Positions 1-8,293 of a stretch of 64,000 nt of DNA are shown here, piece after piece. The translations under genes and the position numbers were made by a program. Within the stretch, counting starts at the first letter, position 1. The number at the start of each line of letters is the position of its first letter. Source of the stretch: Chloroflexota bacterium (GTDB lineage Bacteria > Chloroflexota > Anaerolineae > Aggregatilineales > Phototrophicaceae); NCBI GenBank assembly GCA_016223085.1, contig JACRPS010000003.1, positions 809,666-873,665 of the forward strand, read 5' to 3'. The notes beneath the pieces are model-generated. The model was not told where the DNA came from, did not search any database, and was given only the letters and a program-made list of their open reading frames with translations.

Positions 1-65
1 TTGGTTCATTTTAGGTTAAGGGGATATAACGGGCAGCATTGGAAGCGGTTCTGGCGAGGACGATC

Positions 66-596
66 ATGCTGCACGAAGAAACCCGCGCCCAGTGGGAGCA
101 GTACACCCCGCAGAGTTTTGTTGACCGCGTGCTGAACGGCGCGCTGCGGGACAAGATCAGGCTCACGTCCACCGTGATTCACGTGTATACCCAGATCATG
201 TTCCGTATCCCGGAGGCAGACAGTACGCTGCTGACGGCGACGCTGCCCGGCGATCTGCCGGGTACCAGCATACGCGACGCTTTTATCACCATGCGCTGGA
301 ACGCCGCCGAAATGGTGGATGTGATCGAGTGTGGCAGCGTGACGCTGCCGGCGCGGTACACCCCGGCGATGTACATCAGCAGCGTGATTCGCGGGCTGAA
401 GCAGTACGTTGTCACCATTCACCAGTGCGCCAGCGCCCTGCACGCTGACCCGGCGGTACAGTCATTGGGGCGCACCATGCCGAATGGCCGGACGACCCGC
501 GAGGTAGCGGCGGAAATTCTCGACCACACGGCGGAGATCATGCGTTATTTAAACTTCGCCCAGTATTACGTGGACAGGCTTAAGTCCTGCGTGTGA
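66..596 (+). CDS. Uncharacterised soluble protein
   Basis: No family recognised. The product is about 176 residues, with no signal peptide or membrane segment; the composition suggests a mainly helical soluble protein ending in a helix with FAQYYVDRL. ATG at 66 is preferred because a GAGGA purine tract lies 5 bases ahead of it. An in-frame TTG at 39 would add nine residues, and an in-frame TAA at 27-29 shows the gene is not cut by the window edge. Its last 31 bases overlap, tail to tail, the end of the transposase-like gene on the other strand. No function can be inferred from the neighbours. Confidence 0.6.
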   Translation: MLHEETRAQWEQYTPQSFVDRVLNGALRDKIRLTSTVIHVYTQIMFRIPEADSTLLTATLPGDLPGTSIRDAFITMRWNAAEMVDVIECGSVTLPARYTPAMYISSVIRGLKQYVVTIHQCASALHADPAVQSLGRTMPNGRTTREVAAEILDHTAEIMRYLNFAQYYVDRLKSCV

Positions 597-1072
597 GCTG
601 TGCTGCGGGGAACATCCACCGGCAGAATATCGAAGCCGGTATAAGTGACAACCGCCGCCGTATAACGCGGATTGGCGGAACTGTACGGGTAGGATGCTGC
701 CATCTCCACAATGCCGCTGGCAACCGGTGCCAACAGCAGCATTGCCAGCCGCGCGTCCAGCGCGCGCTGCGTATTCAGCGTGATCTGCATAAACCGCTTT
801 TCCCAGATGTAAGCCGCGCCCGGCAGCAGAATCGCCAGCAGTGGAATGGTCTCCGACTGCAAATGCGCCACCAGCCCCGACACCCCCTGTTTGGTCGGCG
901 TTGCCACCAGTTCCAACGCTTCTGGTAGCACGACGAAGCCGTGAAGCTGCATCCAGTCATCCTTTTGCGCGTCCATAACCGCGCCGATCACGGCTTCGGC
1001 GCAGCTTCGGTTCCTGAAGTACGGCGCTTCGTTTTCAGTTGGCATCCGAATGTAGACAGGCTGGTTTGACAT
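566..1072 (-). CDS. RAYT/Y1-transposase-like protein lacking the HUH motif
   Basis: A 168-residue protein that aligns by eye along its length with REP-associated Y1 (IS200-like) transposases. GFVVLPEALELV at 45-56 sits where these enzymes have VVMPNHVHLL. GVSGLVAHLQ near 63 matches the following helix. YIWEKRF at 88-94 matches the vWq..f segment, and PVASGIVEMAASYPYSSA at 116-133 matches the NPVkaGLv..p.dYpwSSa tail. The two metal-binding histidines are replaced (A52, E54), and no tyrosine is seen in the catalytic helix. The fold is therefore probably kept while nicking is lost: a domesticated or decaying RAYT. The window carries many palindromic repeats that could be relics of RAYT-type mobilisation; that link is inference. 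Confidence 0.62.
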   Translation of the reverse strand: MSNQPVYIRMPTENEAPYFRNRSCAEAVIGAVMDAQKDDWMQLHGFVVLPEALELVATPTKQGVSGLVAHLQSETIPLLAILLPGAAYIWEKRFMQITLNTQRALDARLAMLLLAPVASGIVEMAASYPYSSANPRYTAAVVTYTGFDILPVDVPRSTAHTQDLSLST

Positions 1073-1186
1073 AGGTTTTGGCTTCCGACGGTTGCTCCCC
1101 TGCCACTATTATAAAGGCGCAAGTCAAAATCGTGGCTTAATGGTTGTCGTGGATGAGGGTTTTAATTCCCCATTCGCAGGCAGATT

Positions 1187-2281
1187 TCATACACTTTTCA
1201 CGAAAGCCGCTATATGCGCTTCGGCCTCATCCACGCTGATGCCGTCACGCGACCAGTCCCAATCGTCCGGCACGCCGCCCACCACGCCTGCGGGCACAAC
1301 TCGCGCTGGCTTCCACAGCGTGAGGGCGTTATCGGCAAACGGGGCATACCGCGCCGGGTCGCTGGGGCCGAGGATCATCGCGGTCGGCGCGCCCGCCGCT
1401 GCCGCCAGGTGCGTCAGCCCGGTATCGTTGCCCACGTACAGCCGCGCCAGTGACGCGAGCGCCGCAATCTGCCTGAACGAGAGCGTGCCTGCCAGCTTCA
1501 GCGCCGGTGTCTGCATCCGGTTCGCGACCTCATCCAGCAACCCCCTATCTTCCGGCCCACCGACCAGCACCACCTGTGCGCCGAACCGGGCTGCCAGCCG
1601 GTCGGCCAGCGCGGCGAAGTTCGCCGGCGGCCAGCGTTTGGCGTCCAGCGCCATGCCGGGATTGCGCCCGCCTGCCGGATTGATGACTACAAACGGGTGA
1701 TGAACGCCCTGCTGTGCCAGCAGCGCCTGCACCGAAGCGCGGTCGGCGTCACGCACGGGCGCGTTAGCGCGGCAGCTGGTCACGTCCAGCCCCAGCGCCC
1801 GCGTCACATCGAGATAAATCTCTGCTTCGTGACGCGGCTGGCGCGGATCAACCGGCGCGCGCACCGTGTAGCCAAAGCCGCGCCCGCCACTGTCCAGCCC
1901 GGCCCGGTGCGGGATGCCGGACAGCCACACGGCGGCACTCATCAGCGGCGACCGCACCAGCGATACGGCCAGATCGAAGCGCCCGGCGCGTAGCTGGCGC
2001 ACGAATCGCAGCAGCCCGCGCGGCGATTTCACCGGCAGCGCAGCCGGGCCGGTGTCCAGCACCGCATCCAGCAGCGGATGGTGTTCAACCGCGCCCTTCG
2101 ACCAGCTTCCGACCGCCCAGGCTATGTGGGCGTTGGGATAACCACGCCGCAGTGCCGCCAGCGTGGCGGTCGCCAGCACCACGTCGCCAATGCAGCACGG
2201 CAGAATCAGCACGACGCGCCGGGGGTATTGCGGCGCTGGGCGAATGGGGAACAGGCGGGCAAGCAGGGTGTAGAGGGTCAT
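1187..2281 (-). CDS. Glycosyltransferase family 9 (ADP-heptose:LPS heptosyltransferase-like)
   Basis: A 364-residue GT-B fold enzyme that probably transfers a sugar from a nucleotide donor to a cell-surface glycan. The N-terminal Rossmann half begins with VLILPCCIGDVVLATATL at 24-41, the family acceptor-side loop. The C-terminal half has VVINPAGGRNPG, VLVGGPEDRGL and YVGNDTGLTHLAAAAGAP, the donor-site motifs of GT9. Length is usual for the family. It is the last gene of a minus-strand run, 67 bases after the MBL hydrolase gene. Family-wide the acceptor is LPS inner core, but this lineage is probably monoderm, so the real acceptor is unknown. Confidence 0.85.
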   Translation of the reverse strand: MTLYTLLARLFPIRPAPQYPRRVVLILPCCIGDVVLATATLAALRRGYPNAHIAWAVGSWSKGAVEHHPLLDAVLDTGPAALPVKSPRGLLRFVRQLRAGRFDLAVSLVRSPLMSAAVWLSGIPHRAGLDSGGRGFGYTVRAPVDPRQPRHEAEIYLDVTRALGLDVTSCRANAPVRDADRASVQALLAQQGVHHPFVVINPAGGRNPGMALDAKRWPPANFAALADRLAARFGAQVVLVGGPEDRGLLDEVANRMQTPALKLAGTLSFRQIAALASLARLYVGNDTGLTHLAAAAGAPTAMILGPSDPARYAPFADNALTLWKPARVVPAGVVGGVPDDWDWSRDGISVDEAEAHIAAFVKSV

Positions 2282-2348
2282 GAGTGGCGGTTGGCTGTTG
2301 GCGATTAGCTTCTGGCCTTCGGCAACTGCCGGTCAAAATTTAAACAGC

Positions 2349-3194
2349 TTATTTCACAAAATAGTATAACTCGCCCGGCTGCAACAATTTAAACGCCTGG
2401 CGCGGTGCGAGCCGTTCCAGCGCGTCCACGATCTGCGCGTTGGGGATGCTGTTGGCAGTGAACAGGTCGTTGTGGCCAGGAATGATCACCCCCCAGCCCA
2501 GTTCGCGCGCGAGCAGTGCGGCTTCGGCGGGCAGCAGCGTGCCGGTGATATTCAGCACACTTTCGCGGAAGTAGTCGCGCCCGTTGACTGGCAGCAGCGC
2601 CACGTCGGGGGTCGGCAGATCGCGCATCGTCTCCATATAACCGGGATACAGCACCGTGTCACCTGCGTGGTACAGCACGACGCCGTTCCACTCGATCAGA
2701 TACCCCAGCCAGCGATACCCCTTGCGCGCGTCATACTCTTTATCGTAGTGCGCGGCGGGGACAGCCGTCAGGCGCAGGCTGGTGCCGGGCAGCGTGAAGG
2801 GCGTGAGGACCTCCGGCACGGTGATACGCTCGCGGCGGATGCCCAGTCCGGTCAGCGCTTCCATGCACCAGCCGGGCGCGACAAACCGCGCGTCCGGGCG
2901 CGCAGCGGCCAGCGTCGGACCATCCAGATGGTCGGGATGCTCGTGGGTAATGAGGTAAACATCGGCGGCTAACTCGTCCGGCAGCAGCGGCGGTGGAAAG
3001 GCGCGGGACATCAGGCCGCCGAACTGCTCCTGTGTCATCTCCCGAATGGAGTCGCTCAAATACGGGTCAATGGCGGCCAGCGCGTCCGGCCCTTTGACGA
3101 TTAACCCCATCTGCCCCAAACCCCACAGCGGCAGGCTGTTGGGAATGACCGGCATTTCCCGAATCTGGGCGGTTAGCTGTTTCCCGTTAGGCAT
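2349..3194 (-). CDS. MBL-fold metallo-hydrolase (UlaG-like)
   Basis: A 281-residue cytoplasmic metallo-beta-lactamase-fold hydrolase. The zinc motif HEHPDH is at 84-89 (H84, H86, D88, H89). Further ligands are expected in HAGDTVLYPG and in the late histidine of PGHNDLF. The overall order resembles L-ascorbate-6-phosphate lactonase (UlaG) and related lactonases; the substrate cannot be told from sequence. Its ATG overlaps the TAA stop of the upstream TlpA gene as TAATG, so the two are probably translationally coupled and expressed together. Confidence 0.85.
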   Translation of the reverse strand: MPNGKQLTAQIREMPVIPNSLPLWGLGQMGLIVKGPDALAAIDPYLSDSIREMTQEQFGGLMSRAFPPPLLPDELAADVYLITHEHPDHLDGPTLAAARPDARFVAPGWCMEALTGLGIRRERITVPEVLTPFTLPGTSLRLTAVPAAHYDKEYDARKGYRWLGYLIEWNGVVLYHAGDTVLYPGYMETMRDLPTPDVALLPVNGRDYFRESVLNITGTLLPAEAALLARELGWGVIIPGHNDLFTANSIPNAQIVDALERLAPRQAFKLLQPGELYYFVK

Positions 3195-3823
3195 TAGCCC
3201 TCTGTTTCCGGCGTGCTGTTACACGGCCACGCGCCGTCACAGGCCAGTTCAGCCACATAGGCGATCAGGTCATCCGGTTTCATTTCGCCCAGATGCACGT
3301 AGCGTACCACCCCCTGCGCGTCAATCACGTAAGTGGTGGGCAGCCGGTCAGCATTGTAGAGGTCAAATACGTTGCCCTGGGCATCCAGCAGCACCGGGAT
3401 ACCGCTGACGTGATTGTCGGTCAGAAATGTTTGAATCAGATCGGGCGGCTCGGCATTGTTGACGGTCAGAATCGTGCCGTAGCTGGCGGCGTCGCTGGTC
3501 ATAAAGGCCGCAAACGCCGGCATCTCGCGCTGGCACGGTTCGCACCACGTTGCCCAGAAGTTGAGGAACACCACCTGCCCGCGATAGCTCGATAGGCGGA
3601 CAGTTGCGCCGTCCAGTGACGGCAGTTCAAAATTGGGCGCGGGCCGGTTCACCAGCGAGACGTCCGCCAGCGTGACCGGCAGCGGCGTGGGCGGTGCGCC
3701 TGCCGGGCTGCCGTTTGCCAGCGCGAAGCCAACCGCCGCGAGGATACCCAGCAGCGGCATCAGCAGAAAGAGCAGCAGCACCGGCGACGGTTTGCCGCGC
3801 GGCGGTGTTGGGGTCAGGCTCAC
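3194..3823 (-). CDS. TlpA/ResA-family membrane-anchored thioredoxin
   Basis: A 209-residue extracytoplasmic thiol-disulfide oxidoreductase. An N-terminal anchor (about 14-36, VLLLFLLMPLLGILAAVGF) is followed by a linker and an AhpC/TSA-type thioredoxin domain with the active site WCEPC at 93-97 in the usual FWATWCEPCQREMP context. Such proteins reduce apocytochrome c or other exported thiols. A cytochrome c and SCO1 are encoded 10 kb away, which fits but does not prove that role. Its stop is fused with the start of the downstream MBL hydrolase gene. Confidence 0.9.
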   Translation of the reverse strand: MSLTPTPPRGKPSPVLLLFLLMPLLGILAAVGFALANGSPAGAPPTPLPVTLADVSLVNRPAPNFELPSLDGATVRLSSYRGQVVFLNFWATWCEPCQREMPAFAAFMTSDAASYGTILTVNNAEPPDLIQTFLTDNHVSGIPVLLDAQGNVFDLYNADRLPTTYVIDAQGVVRYVHLGEMKPDDLIAYVAELACDGAWPCNSTPETEG

Positions 3824-3871
3824 ATCACGGTCCTGTCAGTTCCGAGTTGGCGAGTTTCCAGTTAAAGGCCG

Positions 3872-4426
3872 TCACTCCTGTTGCTTGGGCTGGTAGCGGA
3901 GCAGAGCAACCCCCGAACGGAACGGCCTGGCTTCGACCAGTTTCAGAGAGATTGTTTCCATTGCCTCATTGAACAGCCGCCTGCCCCTTCCCCTGACCAG
4001 CGGATGCACCAGCAACCAGAACTCATCAATCAGGCCCGCCCCTGTCAGCGATTGAACCAGGGTGGCGCTGCCAACCAATCGAATATATCCACCGGGCTGC
4101 TGCTTCAACCGCACAATTTCTTCGGCCACATTCCCTTTTATCACCGTTGTATTGTTCCAGTCCGCTTTCTGTAACGTGGATGAAACAACATACTTGGGTT
4201 CACTGTTTAACTTGTCCGCGATCCCGAACTCGTTATGGGTCTGGAGCGGCCAGTAACCGACAAACATTTCGTAGGTCACTCGTCCCAGCAGCGTACCATC
4301 TGCACCAAGAATATGGGATGTCATAACCTCGGCCACATCCTCGGTGACATAGGCAGGTTGCCACTGTTCCGATGCTTCCATCACACCATCCAACGTCAGG
4401 AACTCACAGGCAATTATTTTTCTCAT
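3872..4426 (-). CDS. Dihydrofolate reductase-like protein (RibD C-terminal domain family)
   Basis: About 184 residues from ATG at 4426; an upstream ATG at 4465 would add 13 atypical residues. It begins RKIIACEFLTLDGVME, the strand-and-loop of the RibD-C/DHFR-like fold. It continues with DGTLLGRVTYEMF and PGGYIRLVGSATLVQSL, the NADPH-binding part, and a YHPLVRGRGRRLF-type C-terminal segment (here LLVHPLVRGRG). Members are NADPH-dependent reductases of mostly unknown substrate, and stand-alone copies like this are usually not riboflavin enzymes. It is a single gene between the TlpA gene and the PD40 gene. Confidence 0.85.
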   Translation of the reverse strand: MRKIIACEFLTLDGVMEASEQWQPAYVTEDVAEVMTSHILGADGTLLGRVTYEMFVGYWPLQTHNEFGIADKLNSEPKYVVSSTLQKADWNNTTVIKGNVAEEIVRLKQQPGGYIRLVGSATLVQSLTGAGLIDEFWLLVHPLVRGRGRRLFNEAMETISLKLVEARPFRSGVALLRYQPKQQE

Positions 4427-4491
4427 CTGAATGCTCCGTTGTGCTTGGTTGCTATGATCACGCATCCCTCATAACTCGTCACTCATCCTCG

Positions 4492-6000
4492 CTACGGCAC
4501 CCAGCGCGGAAAAAATGAATCCCGCGCCACCTGCGTCAGTTCCTTCGTTGTCAGATCAAACGTCCAGATTTCCGGCGTCCCGGTGTTATTGGCCTCGCCG
4601 CTGGCCGTTAGCTCCGGGAAACGCTGAATCACCAGGTGCGTGCCGGTCGGGTCAAACGAAAAGATGCCATTGGCGTACAGGGGGTCTACTACCAGCGGCT
4701 CGACGCTGCCATCGTCCAGGCTTAGCCGGTACAACTGCCGCCCGCGCGTGAAACGGTCGTCGGTGTAGCGGCGCGAAATCACCAGCATCGTGCCATCGGG
4801 ACTCCAGGCGGCGGCATCGTCGTCAACCGGGTCGTCCGGGTGGCTCAACTGCGTGATCTCCTGCGTCTGCACGTCCGCCAGTTGCAGATACGACCGTGCT
4901 TCGCCGTTGCTAAGCGTGACTTCCGGGAAAACAATCCGGCTGCCGTCCGGCGAGAGCGCGCCGGTTGTACCGTAGCGACTGGGAATCACCGACGTGGTAG
5001 CAGTGGTGAAATCGTGCAGCAGAATCCCCTGGCTGGACACGTCAAACAGCGTGGCGCGGCTGCCATCGCGTGACCACTGGAGGCCGTAGCCGAGAATTTG
5101 CGAATCGGAGAACATCGGTCGGGTGGTGGCAGGAACGGTGCTGAGGTCAATCAGCCAGATACGCGTCGGGCTAACACCAACATTCTCCATGCTGCTGTTA
5201 AATTCCACCCGTTCGTAGGCAATCATCTGCCCGTCCGGTCGCCACACCGGCGTGGTGCAGTCGGCGTCCTGGCAGTTGGTTAACTGCTGAATACCGCCCG
5301 TTTCCAGATCAAGCAGTTTGATGTCGGACGTACCGGTGCTGGTGTTGCGCTCCGAAAACGCGATTTTGCTGCCATCCGGGCTGACGCCAAAATCAAAGAT
5401 GCCGGATGGGCTGAACGTCACCTGTTCCGCTGCGGACGGATTTGCCGGGTCGGCAATCCAGATGTTCAGCGGCGAACCGCTGGCCGGCGCCAGAAAAGCG
5501 ACGCGCGGTCGGCTGACAGTGAACGTGAAGCGGTATTCGGACAGTACCTGCCGTCCGGTTTCGCTGGTCGCGCCGGGGTCGAGCGCTACCAGATAGGTCG
5601 TACCCGGCAGCAGCACGGTATCCGGGTGAAAGGTCAGCGTCGTGCCACTCCAACTGATGCTGCCCGTCAGCGTCGCCTGCACCGCTTCCGGCGGCACGTT
5701 GCTGGCGGCCACCGCCGCGCCCGGAACCAGTTGCAGCACGCGCAGATGTTGCGGCACGCTGTCGCGGTTCATCGGTTCACTGAATTGCAGCGTGATGCGG
5801 CTGGTGCTGCGGGCCGTACCCAGCGGCGCGGCGCGTTCCAGCGTAACGCCCACGCGGTCGCCCAACAGAACGGTGAGCAGTAGTCCCGCCAGCAGCAGGC
5901 CGATGATCGTCAGAACCATCTGGTCGAAGCGCGAGAGGCGGAAGTTCTGAGTTCCGAGTTCCGAATTCCGAGTTGAGGATGCGCCAGTCAAATTCACCAA
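4492..6000 (-). CDS. Membrane-anchored SbsA-Ig-like plus PD40 beta-propeller protein
   Basis: About 502 residues. A single transmembrane anchor near 28-50 (MVLTIIGLLLAGLLLTVLL) is followed by an SbsA/Big_5-type Ig-like domain (ITLQFSEPMNRDSV, LPGTTYLVALD, about 60-160). A TolB-like PD40 propeller follows, with repeated SPDGSKIAFS, RPDGQMIAYE, SPDGSRIVFP and SPDGTMLVIS units. Probably an exported structural or sensing protein; no enzyme motif is seen. The start is uncertain: the first 20-odd codons are encoded by a GAGTTCCGAGTTCCG repeat tract at about 5946-5980, and the nominal start is a TTG. Translation could start at M28, just before the anchor. Confidence 0.78.
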   Translation of the reverse strand: MVNLTGASSTRNSELGTQNFRLSRFDQMVLTIIGLLLAGLLLTVLLGDRVGVTLERAAPLGTARSTSRITLQFSEPMNRDSVPQHLRVLQLVPGAAVAASNVPPEAVQATLTGSISWSGTTLTFHPDTVLLPGTTYLVALDPGATSETGRQVLSEYRFTFTVSRPRVAFLAPASGSPLNIWIADPANPSAAEQVTFSPSGIFDFGVSPDGSKIAFSERNTSTGTSDIKLLDLETGGIQQLTNCQDADCTTPVWRPDGQMIAYERVEFNSSMENVGVSPTRIWLIDLSTVPATTRPMFSDSQILGYGLQWSRDGSRATLFDVSSQGILLHDFTTATTSVIPSRYGTTGALSPDGSRIVFPEVTLSNGEARSYLQLADVQTQEITQLSHPDDPVDDDAAAWSPDGTMLVISRRYTDDRFTRGRQLYRLSLDDGSVEPLVVDPLYANGIFSFDPTGTHLVIQRFPELTASGEANNTGTPEIWTFDLTTKELTQVARDSFFPRWVP

Positions 6001-6097
6001 TGCGTCTTAAGCCATGCCGTCCACTAACAATCAACCGCTTAAGGGTAACACATCGCTGGCAGATCGGCGAGGCTGCGATACAAAGAGCATGGTGATG

Positions 6098-6124
6098 CAG
6101 GGACATGGCGCTGTCATGTCCCTG
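6098..6124. repeat. Palindromic repeat, GGGACATG type
   Basis: Arms CAGGGACATG and CATGTCCCTG are separated by 7 bases. It belongs to the family of short palindromes scattered through the window (14492, 29319, 54386 and others share the GGGACATGGC core). It lies between two minus-strand genes. Confidence 0.75.
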
Positions 6125-6135
6125 CCGTTGGGACT

Positions 6136-6531
6136 CTATGCTGCCGTTTGTGCCCGTTCACGGACGATCAGCGCCCGCGCTTCTTCAACCGACGCGGCGA
6201 TATAGTTTTTCCCCTCCATCCGCCCGGCATAAAGTTTCATGAACACCCCCATCAGCGCCCGCGCAAATGGGCTGGCGTTCACAAACACGTTGATGCCGGT
6301 ATTGGGCGGCATCAGCCGCAGGCTGTGCTGGTAGTGTGGCATCGGCGACCCCGGCGGCATGGTTGAGCTGGGTAGCCGGACATGGATGAGGTCCACGCTA
6401 TGGTTCACGCTTTTCATCAGTTGGACGGTGCGCTGAATGGCCTCGTGGTATTCGTCCCACGTCCATTTGCCCTCGCCGGTCGTGCGAATGATGGTGTGGG
6501 CATCGTCATCCCACTGAATATGAACAGGCAT
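6136..6531 (-). CDS. Small STAS/SpoIIAA-like hypothetical protein
   Basis: A 131-residue soluble protein. The N-terminus MPVHIQWDDDAHTIIRTTGE followed by WTWDEYHEAIQRTVQLM resembles SpoIIAA-like/STAS-fold proteins (a beta strand, a Glu/Trp-rich turn, then an amphipathic helix). The end, NYIAASVEEARALIVRERA, matches the typical final helix of that fold (…ASLEEALALL…). No phosphorylatable serine motif is evident. The role is unknown; it stands alone between the PD40 gene and the TSP3/PLL gene. Confidence 0.65.
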   Translation of the reverse strand: MPVHIQWDDDAHTIIRTTGEGKWTWDEYHEAIQRTVQLMKSVNHSVDLIHVRLPSSTMPPGSPMPHYQHSLRLMPPNTGINVFVNASPFARALMGVFMKLYAGRMEGKNYIAASVEEARALIVRERAQTAA

Positions 6532-6673
6532 TACTCCCCCAATTGAGATAGGACAAAAGTCCCGGTTCGCCCCTTCCTTCCATTATGCCGTTACTGGTTG
6601 CCAATAAAGCGTTAAGATTTAATTTGGATTACAGAGCTGATGCGCCAGCGATGAAGTTCGCCGGCGCACCGTT

Positions 6674-8209
6674 TCAGCGGGGATAGGTGTAAACGGCCAC
6701 ATCGGTGGGACGACTGATCGTCTGCCAGTCCTCCCGGCTATCCGCCAGCAGCAGATCACCGGCAGCGTTCTGACACACCACGAACGTGCCGGATGCTGCC
6801 GGGTCAGCAGCCAAATCCCGGTTGATCTGCTGCCAGTCATCCCAACGCGCGCCATTCCAGTGCCGCAACCACAGTTCGCTGCCGCGCCCACGAGCATAAA
6901 GATTGACTGTGTCCCCCCAACTGGTAACCGTCGGCGTTGAGAGCAGCGCGCCATCCAGCGGCTGCCACTCACTCCAGTCCTCGTCATCCCAGCGTAGCAT
7001 CCAGGGGACATCATTCAGACCGCGCGCCAGCACAAGGATGTCGCCGTCTGGCAGCATGGCAGCAGCCGGTGCGCCCAGCAGCGACCCGCCCAGCGATGAC
7101 CACTCGTTCCACGCGCCGTCGTACCAGAAGCGATGCCACAGGGCATTATCGGTGCCCCGGATGAACAGCCCAACGTAGCCATAGCCGTTGGTTACGGCAG
7201 CGGGTGCGGATGTCCATTCCCCGCCAAGCGACTCCCATTCCGACCAGCGCGCCCCGTTCCGCTGACGCAGCCACAGTTCACCGGAGGTACCAATGCCGAA
7301 TACCTGGATGTGCCCGGCATCCGGCGCAACGGCTGCCGGCGGCGACACCAGCACACCGCCAAGCGAGTCCCAATCTGACCAGCTCTCGCCATCCCAGGCT
7401 ATTGTCCACAGTTCGCGGTTCGTGCCCTGGACAAACAGGTGCAGCAGGCCTTCACCGTCCACGACAGCGGCGGGAATGCTTGCTGCCTGCCCGCCGAGAT
7501 TCTCCCACGCTCCGGCCTCACCCTGGCGCTGGCCGTAATGCCAGATCGTATCATCCTGCGCGCGGACAAACACATCCACCCGCGCCGGCGCGCCGGTTTC
7601 GTCCACCGTCATCAGGCGCGTGAAGTCAGTGCCGTTGTCGCCCGGACTACTGACTACGAGACTAGCCGCGCCGGTGGTGGCGTTCAGGCAACCGTTCAGC
7701 GTGCCTGCCACTTCCGGGCACAGATCGTCGTCGTCAGGAATCCCATCGCTGTCGCCGTCCCGGACGGGGCAGCCGTCGGGTGTGTTGCCGAACACTCCGG
7801 GGCAGGCGTCCCGCGTGTTTGGAACGCCATCGTTGTCAATATCCGGCGGGCAGCCATTCGCCGTACCAGCCAGGCGCGGGCACTGGTCTACGTTATCGGC
7901 GAAGCCATCGCCGTCGCGGTCGCCAACGGCGGGCGGCTGCGTGGGCACAGGCTGCGGCGGCGCAGGACAGCCGTTCGGCGGCGGGCCGGGTTCACGGGGG
8001 CAGGCGTCCGGGCCGTTGCCATTTGCATCCGTAAAGTCGTTACCGATGCCGTCACAGTCAAAATCCACGTCAACCGCGTACTGCGGGCCGCTGTCACACG
8101 TGCCATCCCCATCGGCATCCTGCGCCATTGCCGGCAGCAGCGTTGCCAGCACGGCCAGCCCAATCACGACCAGCATCAACCATTTCCCGTATTTCCGCGC
8201 GTGTGCCAT
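6674..8209 (-). CDS. Secreted TSP3-repeat and PLL/tectonin-like propeller protein
   Basis: 511 residues. Signal peptide at 1-30 (WLMLVVIGLAVLATLLPAMAQ). Next comes a Cys- and Asp-rich region (about 30-180) of thrombospondin type 3 calcium-binding repeats such as DRDGDGFADNVDQCP, DIDNDGVPNTRDACP and DSDGIPDDDDLCP. The C-terminal 300 residues contain six recognisable units of the form W..W..LGG……PAA (AWENLGG, WSDWDSLGG, WSEWESLGG, WNEWSSLGG, WSEWQPLDG, WDDWQQINR), typical of PLL/fucose-lectin-like seven-bladed propellers. Probably an extracellular glycan-binding or surface protein. The TIR-WD40 gene ends 84 bases upstream on the same strand, so co-transcription is possible. Confidence 0.85.
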   Translation of the reverse strand: MAHARKYGKWLMLVVIGLAVLATLLPAMAQDADGDGTCDSGPQYAVDVDFDCDGIGNDFTDANGNGPDACPREPGPPPNGCPAPPQPVPTQPPAVGDRDGDGFADNVDQCPRLAGTANGCPPDIDNDGVPNTRDACPGVFGNTPDGCPVRDGDSDGIPDDDDLCPEVAGTLNGCLNATTGAASLVVSSPGDNGTDFTRLMTVDETGAPARVDVFVRAQDDTIWHYGQRQGEAGAWENLGGQAASIPAAVVDGEGLLHLFVQGTNRELWTIAWDGESWSDWDSLGGVLVSPPAAVAPDAGHIQVFGIGTSGELWLRQRNGARWSEWESLGGEWTSAPAAVTNGYGYVGLFIRGTDNALWHRFWYDGAWNEWSSLGGSLLGAPAAAMLPDGDILVLARGLNDVPWMLRWDDEDWSEWQPLDGALLSTPTVTSWGDTVNLYARGRGSELWLRHWNGARWDDWQQINRDLAADPAASGTFVVCQNAAGDLLLADSREDWQTISRPTDVAVYTYPR

Positions 8210-8293
8210 AACCCATTTCCTTTACTCCCTACCGACAACACCGTGTTTCCCTGTTGTAAACGCGCGATTCAGTTGAATATCACCCAACCCCGT

